Source: Dama dama
Taxonomy: Eukaryota; Chordata; Mammalia; Artiodactyla; Cervidae
DNA length: 64,000 nucleotides
Direction: 5' to 3'
Assembly: GCF_033118175.1 (NCBI RefSeq)
Contig: NC_083701.1
Span: 50,109,001-50,173,000 of the forward strand
Below the pieces are notes generated by a model, which worked only from the letters and a program-made list of their open reading frames with translations, searched no databases and had not been told where the DNA came from. A program made the translations under genes and the position numbers. Shown here in pieces: positions 11,658 through 23,554 of the stretch; the first letter of the stretch is position 1; the number at the start of each line of letters is the position of its first letter.

Positions 11658-13306
11658 TCAGAAGTGATTCCTCTAATATGGGTTAAGTAAAAATGTGGAG
11701 AGAGGATAGTTTATAATGTGGATTAGCTACCGTATAAAACATTTTTCAGAGTATGTCACACATAATAAGCAGAAAATGCTGTTGCCATTGCAGTGTTGAT
11801 ACCTTAGTCTCGATTTTGTTTATAGTATGATGGTCAATTTCACTAGATCCAAACAGCTTGGCTTGAATCCTTCTTCTACTTTCCAGCTGTCTGGCATCAG
11901 ACAACGTACTTAAATATTCTATATTTTCCTTGTCTCTAAAATAAACATAATGTGAATGCCCACCTGATGGGAATATGAAATTATGCCCAGAAGAGCTCAA
12001 CACGGGCCTACTTTAGCTCAGTATATTTTAGCTGTTACTATTATTTTTGGATTTCCAAATATTCACATTTGTTGTTTTGACAATGAGAATTGTATTCACT
12101 AAGTAAGCCTGGTCAATAAAGATTAGTTCACTGAAATTCACTTAAAATTTTCCACTTAATCTACTGTAAAGTTGGAATTTTATTTTAGAAAAAGCAAACT
12201 TAGGTAGCATTTTTTTTTCTCTTGGGAACAAAATTTCAGTTTTAAAACAATTTGTTTTAAAACTTTGGAACACCTCACTGAACAATAATTAAAGTAATAA
12301 AATTGTATTCAAAGTACCTAAGTCAGTCCCTTGTAGTCAATTAGGTGTCCAGAGAAGTGCAATTATGTTGTAAACCACTAGGGTACATTTAAACCACTGA
12401 AGCAGAATGTTGCCCTGGTGATTGGAAAATGCTACAGGTGATTTGTTCAGGCCATTTATTCAAGTTACAGAGTCATATTAACCCTTTTAAGTCATAAGTA
12501 CACATGTATAAATTCACACATACTATTTTCCTAGGTACTGAATTTAGAGGGGAAATAAAAGTCATATAGGAAATACTTTGTAATGTATTAGAAAACCATG
12601 AAAATAGATCAGATAATTATTGAACGTTTCTGTGTAAATTTTTTTTTGTTGTTGTTAATTTAAGTATATTTCTCTGTCCATTTTGGCTGGAAGTGTGTTA
12701 ATAATATATCCAACTAAGGTACATTTTGTCTTTCAAGGCTTTAAAGTAAAATTTTCATCACATTCCTGATTTGAAAGAATGCATATTTTTCTTAAATCTG
12801 TATTCTTCAATTTTAGTCAATTCTGTACAATTCTGTTTTCAGTATGAATTGATAATACTGATGGCCATGTGTTTAAGGTTTATTCTTTTGTTTGAAGTAA
12901 TCATTGTTTTTTGGTGATATGAACACCAGACTCTTGCACTGTATTGTGGACATAGTTCACAGTGAAATGAATCAGGAATATGTACTTGTTATTACCTGAA
13001 TAATCCACCAACTTGCCAATAATTGAATATTCTGACAGTTAACTAAAATGATGACTTGTTCAACTAAAAGTTATACATTTCAAGGTTCAGATTTCTCACC
13101 TATCTAAATTAACATTCTCTTTAAAATTTTAGCCAGCTTTATACACTTTTGTCCTTAGATATTGTTAATAGTAGTGGTCTCCTTGTTTACTTAAGAGCAA
13201 TTTGTACATTTGTTTGTAGATCATTTCTTAGTAACGTTTTAGCATGCTATGAGTTTAATTAATGTGCCTGGTATTTATAAACACTTTATACTATCTGATT
13301 TTATGT
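11658..13306. other. Intronic AT-rich sequence, no gene seen
   Basis: About 1.6 kb of AT-rich sequence with no repeat family that I recognise and no exon. The minus frame at 11746-12003 is unsupported. Unique sequence of this kind inside a neuronal-type giant gene could hold distal regulatory elements, but nothing visible shows one. Confidence 0.4.
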
Positions 13307-14940
13307 ATGTTGCTGATCAATTGTGTCTGACTCTTTGCAACCCCGTGGACTGCAGCACACCAGGCGTCCCTGACTCTCACTATCTCCTGGATTTTGCCCA
13401 GGTTCATTTCCATTGAATTGGTGATGCTCTCCAAACATTTCTCCTTTTGTCTTCAATCTTTCCCAACATCAGGGTCTTTTCCAATGAGTTGATGCTTCAC
13501 ATCAGAGTATTTGCCAAAATATTGTAACTTCAGCTTCAACATCAGTCCTCCCAGTGAATATTCAGTATTGATTTCCTTTAGGATTGACTAGTTTTATCTC
13601 CTTACTGTCCAAGGGACTCTCAAGACTCTTCTTCAGCACAATAGTTCAAAAGCACCAGTTCTTTAACACTCAGTCTTCTTTATGGTCCAACTCTCACATC
13701 CATACATAACTACTGGAAAACCATAGCTTTGACTATATGGACCTTTACCATCAAAGTGTTGTTTATGCTTTTCAATATGCTATCTAGATTTGTCATAGCT
13801 TTCCTTCCAAAAACCAAGCATCTTCTAATTTCATGGCTACAGTCACCGTCCGCAGTGATTTTGGAGCCTAAGAAAAGAAAATCTGTCATTGCTTTCACTT
13901 TTTCTCATTTGCCATGAAGTGATGGGACTGTATGCCATGATAGCTTTTTGAATGTTGAGTTTTAAGCCAGCCTTTTTACTCTACTCTTTCACTCTCATCA
14001 AGAAGCTCTTTATTTCCCCTTTGATTTCTACCATTATGGTGGTATCATCTGCATACCTGAGGTGTTGATATTTTTCCCAGCAATCTTGATTCTATCTTGT
14101 AATTCACCCAGCCTGGCATTTCACATGTTGATGCTTTTGAACTGTGGTGTTGGAGAAGACTCTTGAGAGTCCCTTGAACTGCCAAGAGATCCAACCAGTC
14201 CATCCTAAAGGAGATCAGTCCTGGGCTTTCATTTGAAGGACTGATGTTGAAGCTGAAACTCCAATACTTTGGCCACCTGATGCGAAGAGCTGACTCAATG
14301 GAAAAGACCCTGATGCTGGGAAAGATTGAGGGAAGGAGGAGAAGAGGACAAGAGAGGATGAGATGGTTGGATGGCATCACCGACTCAATGGACATGGGTT
14401 TGGGTGGATTCCGCGAGTTGGTGATGGACAAGGCAGCCTGGCATGCTGTGGTTCACGGGGTCACAAAGAGTTGGACACGACTGAGCGATTGAACAGGACT
14501 CCTCAATAAGTTAAATAAACAGGGTGAGAGTATACATCCTTGCTGTTCTCTATTCCCAATTTTAAGCCAGTCTGTTGTTCCATATTGTTGCTCCTTGACC
14601 TGCACACAGGCTTCTCAGGAAACAGGTAAGATGATCTGGTATTCCCGTCTCTTTAAAAATTTTCCACAGTTTATTCTGATCCACATAGACAAAGGATTTC
14701 CTGTAGTCAGTGATGCTGAAGTAGATGTTTCTCTGGAATTCCCTTACTTTCTCTATGGTCCAGTGAATGTTGGCAGTTTGATCTGTGAGCAGTGCTAAAG
14801 AACATTCAAGACAATTGGGATTGTTTCCCATACCATTAAGGTTGTGTTTAAAATCCTACAAGCTACTTTTCAGTAGTGCTTGAATTGAGAACTTCCAGAT
14901 GTTCAACCTGGCTTTAGAAAAGGCTGAAGAACCAGAGATT
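13307..14940 (-). mobile_element. BovB with inverted 5' end and a nested BovB
   Basis: Minus-strand BovB runs from its 3' end (13307) to about 14792, interrupted at 14127-14497 by a plus-strand BovB piece. To the right, about 14797-14940 is BovB again but in plus orientation (ATTGAGAACTTCCAGATGTT, then GGCTTTAGAAAAGGCTGAAG). In element order the inverted piece ends at CCAGAGAT and the direct piece begins at GATCAAACTGCC, so the two tile the element almost without loss. That is the arrangement produced by twin priming. ORFs are decayed; a minus frame at 14562-14831 keeps some RT-like residues (FVYVDQNKLWKIFKETGIPD). Confidence 0.88.
14127..14497 (+). mobile_element. BovB 3' end nested inside the minus BovB
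   Basis: A 371-bp plus-strand BovB tail, starting TTGATGCTTTTGAACTGTGG and ending GACTGAGCGATTGAACAGGA. It retains an open frame at 14244-14492 (MLKLKLQYFGHLMRRADSME onward) that is the usual C-terminal end of the BovB polyprotein. It is better preserved than its host. About 12 bp of host BovB are missing at the junction, and no TSD is evident. Confidence 0.9.
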
Positions 14941-14968
14941 ATATATATATATATACATATATATATAT
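14941..14968. repeat. (AT)n/(TA)n microsatellite
   Basis: Alternating TA tract interrupted by one ACAT. It sits exactly at the outer end of the inverted BovB segment. Confidence 0.9.
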
Positions 14969-15394
14969 GTAAATTTTGCCAATTAAGGGAAAATATATTA
15001 GTTTATGGAAAATAAATACAGATGAATGGAATAAATGACTAATATCTTTGAATAGTGAAAATAGAAGTTATCTCTTGAAAATTCTGATTATCTCTTAGAA
15101 AATGAAATGACATTTTATAGGAAGAACTTCACAGAAATTAGACTGGTTGAGTGATGACTTATAAATGAAGTAGGAACAATATAGGAGGAAACCACCCTAA
15201 CAAAAGATAAATTATAAATTGTATAAGATGATGAGTAGAAAAGTTATTTCAGACTGATGTCAGCAACATGATGGTGTGAAAAACTGTCTTTTCCTTTAAA
15301 CCATAACCGATAAAATATCTACAAGTCAAAAAAGGTGCCTGTGTCCAAAACACAGTAGTACATTAGAGAATTCCATACATCTCTATATCTAAAG
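14969..15394. other. Intronic AT-rich sequence
   Basis: No supported gene or repeat. Confidence 0.4.
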
Positions 15395-16561
15395 GTTCAG
15401 TTCAGTCACTCAGTCGTGTCTAACTCTTTGCAACCCCATGAATCACAGCAGGCCAGACCTCCCTGTCCGTCACTAACTCCCTGAGTTTACTCAAACTCAT
15501 GTCCATCGAGTCAGTGATGCCATCCAACCATCTCATCCTCTGTCGTCCCCTTCTCCTCCTGCCCCCAATCCCTCCCAGCATCAGGGTCTTTTGCAATGAG
15601 TCAACTCTTCACATGAGGTAGCCAAAGTATTGGAGTTTCAGCTTCAGCATCAGTCCTTCCAATGAAAACGCAGGATTGATCTCCTTTAGGATGGACTGGT
15701 TGGATCTCCTTGCAGTTCAAGGGACTCTCAAGAGCCTTCGCCAACACCACAGTTCAAAAGCAGCAGTTCTTTGGCGCTCAACTTTCTTCACAGTCCACTT
15801 TCACATCCATACATGACCACTGGGAAAACCATAGCCTTGACTAGATGGACCTTTGTGGGCAAAGTAATGTCTCTGCTTTTTAATATGCTGTCTAGGTTGG
15901 TCATAACTTTCCTTCCAAGGAGTAAGCGTCTTTTAATTTCATGGCTGCAATCACCATCTGCAGTGATTTTGGAGACCAAAAAAATAAAGTCAGTGACTGT
16001 TTCCACTGTTTCCCCATCTATTTCCCATGAAGTGATAGAACCAGATGCCATGATCTTAGTTTTCTGAATGTTGAGCTTTAAGTCAACTTTTTCACTCTCC
16101 TCTTTCACTTTCATCAAGAGGCTCTTTAGTTCTTCTTCACTTTCTGCCATAAGGATGGTGTCATCTGCATATCTGAGGTTGCTGATATTTCTCTGGCAGT
16201 CTTGATTCCAGCTTGTGCTTCCTCCAGCCCAGCATTTTCATGATGTGCTCTGCATATGTCAAATAATCAGGGTGACAATATACAGCCTTGGTGTACTCCT
16301 TTTCCTATTTGGAACCAGTCTGTTTTCCCATGTCCAGTTCTAACTGTTGCTTCCTGACCTGCATACAGGTTTCTCAAGAGGCAGGTCAGGTGGTCTGATA
16401 TTCCCATCTCTTTCAGAATTTTCCACAGTTTATTGTGATCCACACAGTCAAAGGCTTTGGCATAGTCAGTAAAGCAGAAATATATGTTTTTCTGGAACTC
16501 TGTTGCTTTTTTGATGATCCAGCAGATGTTGGCAATTTGATCTCTGGTTTCTCTGCCTTTT
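15395..16561 (-). mobile_element. BovB 3' fragment
   Basis: About 1.17 kb of minus-strand BovB from the GTTCAGTTCAGTCACTCAG tail into the RT domain. Minus frames retain RT landmarks: 16267-16710 includes FTDYAKAFDCVDHNKLWKIL and HQGCILSP, and 15788-16150 covers the post-RT part. The element ends abruptly at 16561, where L1 sequence begins. Confidence 0.93.
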
Positions 16562-17229
16562 GGTCTTAAACACATAGAGAAGAAACCAAGAGAACAATAG
16601 AGGCAGTGGCTATAGCCCCAGCCCTCCAGCTGAAACTTATAACCTTGGACACTGTCACTATTTGTGGATGTCATGATTTTATATATAGAAAAACCTAAAA
16701 ACACCACCAAAAATTATTAGAAATAATAATAGAATCAAGTTTCAGTGTGCAAAATCAACATACAAAATCTCTGGTATTTCTATATGCTAATAGAGAAGTT
16801 TAAAAACCAATCCCATTTTCATTTTCAATAGCAACAAAAAATACCTAAGACTATGTTTAACCCAGGTGGTGAAAGACCTGGATGCTGAAAACTATACAGG
16901 TTTTGACATTGTTGAAAGAAATTGAAGAAGATATTGCTGAATGAAAATGAAGAATACACAAAGAAATTGAAAGATAATATGTGTTCATGGATTTAAATAA
17001 TTAATATGTTTAAAATATCAGTATTACCCAAATCAGTCTACAAATTCGGTGCCATCTCTTTCAAATCTACAAAGACGTTTTTCATAGAAATAGGACAAAA
17101 CATGCTAAAATTTTATGGAAACATAAAAGACTGCAAATAGTTAAAGCAGTCCTAGGAAAAAAGAACAAAGCTGGAAGTATCACACTCCTTGACTTCAAAT
17201 TATATTACAAAACCATAGTAATCCAAACA
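16562..17229 (+). mobile_element. L1 ORF2 C-terminal remnant
   Basis: Plus-strand L1 ORF2 3' coding remains. Recognisable words are GTCATGATTTTATATATAGA, ATTTCTATATGCTAATAG, ATACCTAAGACTATGTTTAA, GGTGAAAGACCTGGATGC and ATCACACTCCTTGACTTCAA. Stops are numerous. The first about 80 bp (16562-16640) are less certain. Confidence 0.85.
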
Positions 17230-17815
17230 ACAAGGTACTGGATGCAGTGAATGACTGACCTGGCACTGCAGAATGAGAGGAGAGCCTGGAGGTGCAGGGG
17301 AAATTATGAAGCCACTTCTGTCAGTGAACCTCAAAAGCTCTGAGGCAGAATGGCCAAAATGACAGAATGGAAAGGCCCTGAGCTTGTCTCCTCTCCCAAG
17401 CAGACCAAAATCACAACAATCTGCAGAATAACTATTGATGGAGAAAGATTGGAATCTACCAGAAAAGATCTTCTATAATTAGATATATAGAAGGAATCAT
17501 GAAACAAGCAGGAGTGGCAGACTTGTGATATAATCAGATTTCATATCCCCTAAGTTGGTAACTCACAAACTGGAGAATAATTATATTGAGGAGGTTCTTC
17601 CTCAGGAGTTAGAGTTTTGAATTCCATGTCAGGTTTCCCACCTGGATGTCTGGCACTGGGAAGATGAGTCCCCAGAGCATTTGGCTTTAAAGAGCTGCAG
17701 AGCATAATTGTAGGATCCACACAGGACTAGGGGAAATAGAGTCTTCACTTTTAAAGGGTGCACACAAAATCTCACATGCACCAGGACTCAAGCAAAAGCA
17801 GTAATTTAATAGGAG
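17230..17815 (+). mobile_element. L1 5' UTR-like segment
   Basis: The core (about 17340-17530) resembles an ancient L1 5' region: ACCAAAATCACAACAATCTG, AACTATTGATGGAGAAAGAT, CCAGAAAAGATCTTCTATAA, AAGGAATCATGAAACAAGC. It lies between two L1 3' pieces, so the cluster joins different L1 copies. The outer parts are not assigned with certainty. Confidence 0.6.
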
Positions 17816-18412
17816 CCTGAGCCTGTTTATAATAGCCAGGACATGGAAACAACCTAGATGCCCATCAGCAGACGAATGGATAAGGAAGCTGTGGTACATA
17901 TACACCATGGAATATTACTCAGCCATTAAAAAGAATTCATTTGAATCAGTTCTAACGAGATGGATGAAACTGGAGCCCATTATACAGAGTGGAGTAAGCC
18001 AGAAAGATAAAGAACATTACAGCATACTAACACATATATATGGAATTTAGAAAGATGGTAACGATAACCCTATATGCAAAACAGAAAAAGAGACACAGAT
18101 GTACAGAAGAGACTTTTGGACTCTGTGGGAGAAGGCGAGGGTGGGATGTTTCGAAAGAACAGCGTGAATATTATCTATAGTGAAACAGATCACCAGTCCA
18201 GGTGGGATGCATGAGACAAGTGCTCGGGCCTGGTGCACTGGGAAGACCCAGAGGAATCGGGTGGAGAGGGAGGTGGGAGGGGGGACCGGGATGGGGAATA
18301 CATGTAACTCCATGGCTGATTCATGTCAATGTATGACAAAACCCACTGCAATATTGTGAAGTAATTAGCCTCCAACTAATAAAAATAAATGAAAAAAAAA
18401 AAGAAAAAAAGA
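17816..18412 (+). mobile_element. Ruminant L1 3' end with poly(A)
   Basis: Begins CTGTTTATAATAGCCAGGAC at the ORF2/3' UTR junction. It continues through the GC-rich 3' UTR (GGTGGGAGGGGGGACCGGGA) to CCTCCAACTAATAAAAATAA and an A-rich tail at 18392-18412. This is the L1-BT type 3' end. It is the best preserved L1 piece in the window, hence probably the youngest; it is 5'-truncated. Confidence 0.9.
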
Positions 18413-18760
18413 AAAAGTCTAGATGATAAATGCTGAAGAATGTGTGCAGAAAAGGAAACCTTCTACACTGTTTGTGGGAACATATATTGGTACAAATACC
18501 ATGGAGAACAGTGGGGAGTTTCCTTAATAAAAAAATTAAAAACACAGTCTCTACCATTTGATCCAGGAATCCCAGTCTGAGTCATAAATCTGTAAAAGGC
18601 AAAACTCTAATTAAAAAAGATATTTGCACCCCAATGTTGATAGAGACATTATTAACAATGGCCAAGGTATGGAAGAAACCTGAATATCCATTGACATATG
18701 AATGGATAAAGAAGATATGAAGTCTTTAGTTTTATTTTCTACAATTCCATAGACATGGAG
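18413..18760 (+). mobile_element. Older L1 3' segment
   Basis: Plus-strand sequence with the typical run GATAAATGCTGAAGAATGTG, CTTCTACACTGTTTGTGGGA, CATTTGATCCAGGAATCCCA and AACAATGGCCAAGGTATGGA. It is more diverged than the piece to its left and probably belongs to the host L1 in which the younger copy landed. Confidence 0.8.
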
Positions 18761-19585
18761 AATGAAGTAGGTTAAAAAAAAATGGTGAGAGAAGACAAAA
18801 TGAATGAACGTGGTTAAATATACTGATTTAGAAAAATATGAAATAAATATTTGACAGTGATGATTTGGTAAACATATATTTAAGTCAGTTATACTCAGAA
18901 GGATAAACATTATCTCAAAATAACTAAGAGCTCAGAGAGAGAAAAAAAATAATTTGATTAAAATAAGAAAATATTCCATACATTGTAAGTGGTTAAATAG
19001 TAAAAAAAAAAAAAAAGAGAGAGAGAATCATTAGCAAAAGTATTTATTTCTAGATATTATTATAAAATAGGTATATATATGTAAACACACTAAGATAAAA
19101 CTTAATTTTCTTACATACTTAATATCTCATTACTGATTTAGACTTTTATTTTAAATCTAAATTTCAAAGTTATTCTTCATTAATTTTGACTTTTATTACT
19201 TTCTTGCTATTAATGTTTGACATTGGTTTAATCTGATTATTATTATTCATACAGTTGTGCTATAGTCATCCTATTTCTTCTGTTTTTTAAAATTTTCCTT
19301 TTGGTAATGGTGGTAATATATGGGCAGCCCCCTTGCCCCAGAGGTTTTTGTACTAATTCCTCAAGCTTTTTAAAGATTTTCCAACAATTCTAAAGTTTTA
19401 TATTTAAAATTACTGGAATTTTAGATAAATTCAAAGAATTTGTTGACTTATTTCACTTGCTACCTGTTAACTTATGAAGACCTGTTGCTGCAAAATTCTT
19501 AATTCAACTCTGAATAAGTGTCTGTTCAAATAGAATGCCTTAAAATTGCCTATTCTGACAATATATTTATACTTTAAGTACCACC

Positions 19586-19587
<2 letters not shown>
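18761..19587. other. Intronic AT-rich sequence
   Basis: AT-rich with A runs near 19000-19025. No gene or family recognised. Confidence 0.4.

Positions 19588-19644
<57 letters not shown>
19588..19644. repeat. (CA)n microsatellite
   Basis: An uninterrupted CA dinucleotide tract of about 57 bp, a likely length-polymorphic marker. Confidence 0.97.
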
Positions 19645-19646
<2 letters not shown>

Positions 19647-19781
19647 AAATTCTCTTTTTCTCTTGGATGATCACTTGTTTATGCATATAGTCAGGGAAAA
19701 TAATATGTATATATTCATTTATTGATTACCCACCTTTTGTCAAACACTAGTAGTGTTTTGTCAAATACACTAGCAGTGTTT

Positions 19782-19919
19782 AGTAAGTGAAAGTCACTCA
19801 GTCGTGACCGACTCTTTGTGACCCCAAGGGCTATATAGTCCATTCCAAATGCAGGAATCGAACCAAGGTCTCCCACGTTGCAAGTGGATTCTTTACCAGA
19901 TGAGCCACAAGGGAAACCT
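19782..19919 (-). mobile_element. Bov-tA SINE with internal deletion
   Basis: Minus-strand Bov-tA with both ends present (GTCACTCAGTCGTGACCGAC at the left, GATGAGCCACAAGGGAAACC at the right). The middle is missing: ATAGTCCATTCC runs straight into AAATGCAGGAATCGAACC, so it is about 70 bp shorter than its relatives. Confidence 0.9.
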
Positions 19920-21247
19920 AGTGTTCAGTTAAAGAGGACAAAATTTATGACCAAATGGGGAGTGGTTTATATGAAATATTTTTGTATACTAAAGAGCTCA
20001 ATATTTAAATAAATGTATTTTCAGCATCAAAAGATTTAAATAAAATCCTTAGACTCAGATGTAAATAGCTACTGGTTTGAGGACCATCTGTGCAAATATG
20101 TCATATTATAGGAGAAAAATCCTAGTAGACTTTGAAGGAGGGCTAAGGCTATGTTGAAACTTCTGGTCAATATTCCTGAGAGAGGCATGGGGTAGTATAA
20201 AGTGCTGATGTTTTGGAAACTGACAAACCTAGATTCAAGCCTTATTTTACTGTTAGTCATATGTCTATGAATTGTTAGTTAAACTATTTAAGTTTTTTCC
20301 TCATCTAAAAAATTGAATAGTCATAGGATTTATCTGCTTGATTTAAATGAAAAATGTTTACTGATTGTCTAAACTAAGACATATGTCTCTAAATTCACTA
20401 TGGGACATATTCCTTGTCTTCATGATAGTAAGAGAATATCCTCCTGCTCTTTTGGCCATTTTTGATAGTATAAAGTAACCAGGGGTAGTAACAGACTAGA
20501 ATTTTAGAATTTCATTTTAGAGCAGGGACAGTGACTTCCATTTAGACTGGATCATTACTGAAAGATCTGGGTATTAGGAGAATACAAGGACTAAAGGAAT
20601 CTAGAAAATTTTCACTTAGTTATTTTTCTACAGCCTTTGTTTCCCAGGTAAACTCTTGGAGCAAAAGCATATAACCAAAGTCAGAATTCTCTTTTCCTTT
20701 ACTTACCATTTCAAGAAGAAGCAAATTAATCTCAAATTATTAGAAAAAAGTTCCTTTAGCAATCAGGCCTTAACATTGACTAGCCCAAATTCAGGCTGTT
20801 CTCTTCTATTAGAAATAAACAAAATGGCATTAATTCCTACCCCACCCATACCCAATTTATTATGGTATCGTATATCGACATTACAAAGCAGCATTTTCCT
20901 TTCTCCTGACATGTTTGAGAATTTGAACCACCAGCTCTAATTTCTTCAGAGATAGTCCATGATTTTAAATGACCTTTGACAACAGATTCTTTTTTTATAC
21001 CACAATTTAGTCATGTACATTAAAATCAGGGATGAAGGTAGATTTTGATTTATCCTCCCATGTGGCATATGTGAATAATGTTTGTGAGGCTTGTTTTTTT
21101 CTCTGTTTTATAACAAGAATGAATAAAAGTCCAAACAAAGCTAGAATCCAAAGCATGATTAGTTTTAAAAGGCTGAAAGAGAGGGAAGAATGAATTAGAA
21201 GTTTGGCATCAACAGATACACGCTACTATATATATGTCAAAGGAGAA
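19920..21247. other. Intronic sequence
   Basis: About 1.3 kb without recognised gene or repeat. A plus frame at 20656-20940 (94 codons) has no family resemblance and no splice or promoter context. Confidence 0.4.
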
Positions 21248-21458
21248 CTGGTGGCTCAAAGGTAAAGAATCCACCTGTGGTGCAGGAGGCACAGGAGATA
21301 CCGGTTCGATGCCTGAATCTGGAAGATCCCCTGGAGAAGGAAATGGCAACCCACTCCAGTATTCTTGCCTGGGAAGATCCCATGGACAGAGGAGTCTGGC
21401 GGACTATAGTCATAGGGTCTCAAAGAGTCAGACATGACTGAGCAACTAAAGACAGGAA
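21248..21458 (+). mobile_element. Bov-tA SINE
   Basis: Plus-strand copy: degenerate tRNA-like head (AACTGGTGGCTCAAAGGTAA), then AGATCCCCTGGAGAAGGAAA and the BovB-like tail ending GACTGAGCAACTAAAGACAG. It runs directly into a TG/TA microsatellite. Confidence 0.93.
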
Positions 21459-21566
21459 CATATGTGTGTGTGTGTATGTGTGTGTGTGTGTGTATGTATA
21501 TACACATATATGTGTATATATGTTATTGATATATATATGTATGTATAGACATATATATGTGTATAT
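21459..21566. repeat. (TG)n and (TA)n compound microsatellite
   Basis: A TG tract with TATG interruptions followed by TATATG units. It starts at the 3' end of the SINE, a common place for simple-repeat growth from a SINE tail. Confidence 0.9.
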
Positions 21567-21572
21567 AGGTTA

Positions 21573-21762
21573 TTGATAGATCACAAGGATCTATTGTGTA
21601 GCACATGGAACTATATTCAATATCATGTAATAACCTGTAATGGGAAGAATCTTAAAATGAGAATGTGTGTGTGTGCATGTAACAGAATCACTTTGCCGTG
21701 TAACCTGAAACTAACACAACATTGTAAATCAACTATACTTCAATTAATTTTTAAACAAATTT
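21573..21762 (+). mobile_element. L1 3' UTR end, artiodactyl type
   Basis: Contains AGCACATGGAACTATATTCA, AATCACTTTGCCGTGTAACC, TGAAACTAACACAACATTGT and AAATCAACTATACTTCAATT, the final segment of an artiodactyl-type L1 3' UTR. It ends in a short T/A-rich stretch. Only the last about 190 bp are present. Confidence 0.85.
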
Positions 21763-22422
21763 CTTCCCTAATACATTGTAAGTCTTGGACTTCCATCCCA
21801 ATATACTGTAAAATAAATAGGTAAAACATAGACTTGCCTATTCTATTGCTGACCATTACTCTGTAACACAAAAGACAGAGCAAGATGATTTGCTTTTGTC
21901 TGGGATTTTGGTTTACAGACAAGAGAGAACAAAGCAAAAGTCTCCATGCTTTTTAGATTTGCACACCTATCAGGAAAAAATTGAGCATGCATGGTCAATA
22001 TATGTTTGCTTATGTATACAGATATTTAATATTATATAAACTACATGACAGCATAGTATATAATATAAAATATTACAATAATATATTATACAACATTTGA
22101 CCATATAATATATAGCAACCATATGCATTTCACAAGTGATATGGAGACTAATGATTCTGAATTTTGTGAATTTGACTCATAATTTCAGCTACGTAATATC
22201 TCCTAAACCTTACTGGTATCTTAATGAAGGGTTTGAGGGAATGCATTATAGCACTCAGTTGAAGGAACAGCAAGCTATTTATGTTCCTCATCCCTTGTAT
22301 GTTATTTGGGTTTTAATGACATTGCACAACATTTTGATGTGCTTGAAACTTAAAATAGCAAGATACCTCTTTTCTAGAATAATTTTATGGTTTTATTGTT
22401 ACAAACTAGAGGTGACCTAAGA
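21763..22422. other. Intronic AT-rich sequence
   Basis: Includes a TATA/ATAT-rich patch at 22020-22110. No gene seen. Confidence 0.4.
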
Positions 22423-23554
22423 AATTGCCAATATGCATTGGATCATCAAAAAAGCGAGAGAGTTACAGAAAAACATCTACTACTGTTTATTGACTAGGCC
22501 AAAGCCTTTGACTGTGTGTATCACAACAAACTGGAAAATTCTTAAAGAGATGAGAATACCAGATGACCTGACCTGCCTCCTGAGAAATCTGTATGCAGGA
22601 CAAGAAGCAATAGAACTGGACATGGAACAACAGACCGGTTCCAAATAGGGAAAGGAGTACGTCAAAGCTGTATATACTCACCGTGCTTCTTTAACATATA
22701 TACAGAGTATATCATGAGAAATGCTGGGCTGGATGAAGCACAAGCTGGAATCAAGATTGCAGGGAGAAATATCAATAACATCAGATATGCAGATGATACC
22801 ACCCTTATGGCCGAAAGTGAAGAAGAACTAGAGTCTCTTGATGAAAGTGAAAGAAGAGAGTGAAAAAGTTAGCTTAAAGCTCAACATTTAGAAATCTAAG
22901 ATCATGGCATCTGGTCCCATCACTTCATGGCAAATAGATGGGGAAACAATGGAAACAGTGACAGACTTTATTTTTGGGGGCTCCAAAATCACTGCAGATG
23001 GTGACTGCAGCCATAAATTAAAGACACTTGCTCCTTGGAAGGAAAGTTATAACCAACCTAGAGAGCATACTAAAAAGCAGAGACATTACTTTGCCAACAA
23101 AGGTCCATCTAGTCAAGGCTTTGGTTTTTCCAGTAGATGTGAGAGTTGGGCTATAAAGAAAGCTGAGTGCTGAAAAATTGATGCTTTTGAACTGTGGTGT
23201 GGGAGAAGAGTCTTGAGAGTCCCTTGGAGTGCAAGGAGAACCAACCAGTCCATCCTAAAGGAAATCAGTCCTGAATATTCATTGGAAGAACTGATGCTGA
23301 AGCTGAAACTCCAATGCTTTGGTCACCTGATGTGACCATTTGAACTGACTCATTTGAAAAGACCCTGATGCTGGGAAAGATTGAAGGCAGGAGGAGAAGG
23401 GGATGACAGAGGATGAGACGGTTGGATGGCATCACTGACTCGATGGACATGAGTTTGAGTAAGCTCCGGGAGTTGGAGATGGACAGGGAAGCCTGGCGTA
23501 TTGCAATCCAGGGGGTCGCAAAGAGTTGGACATAACTGAGAAACTGAACTGAAG
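22423..23554 (+). mobile_element. BovB 3' 1.1 kb, 5'-truncated
   Basis: Plus-strand BovB starting in the RT domain and ending with the GAACTGAA tail. The RT active site YADD is present in the DNA (22786-22797), but the frame is broken on both sides, for example by stops after the fragment at 22433-22648. The C-terminal region is shifted at 22904-23173. A 7-bp direct repeat AAGAAAT at 22419-22425 and 23552-23558 may be its TSD, overlapping the element ends by a few bases. Confidence 0.93.

Noticed and set aside
18321..18557. Minus-strand phenylalanine-rich frame resembling a membrane protein
   Set aside because: It is the reverse complement of the A-rich L1 tail and 3' region; the hydrophobic look comes from T-rich codons.
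16562..18760. One full-length L1 from the run of plus-strand L1 pieces
   Set aside because: The order is ORF2 end, then a 5' UTR-like segment, then two 3' ends of differing age, so several copies are involved and ORF1 and most of ORF2 are absent.
19588..19644. CA repeat as part of a CRISPR-like or regularly spaced array
   Set aside because: A plain dinucleotide microsatellite. No spaced repeats of CRISPR type occur anywhere in this vertebrate sequence.
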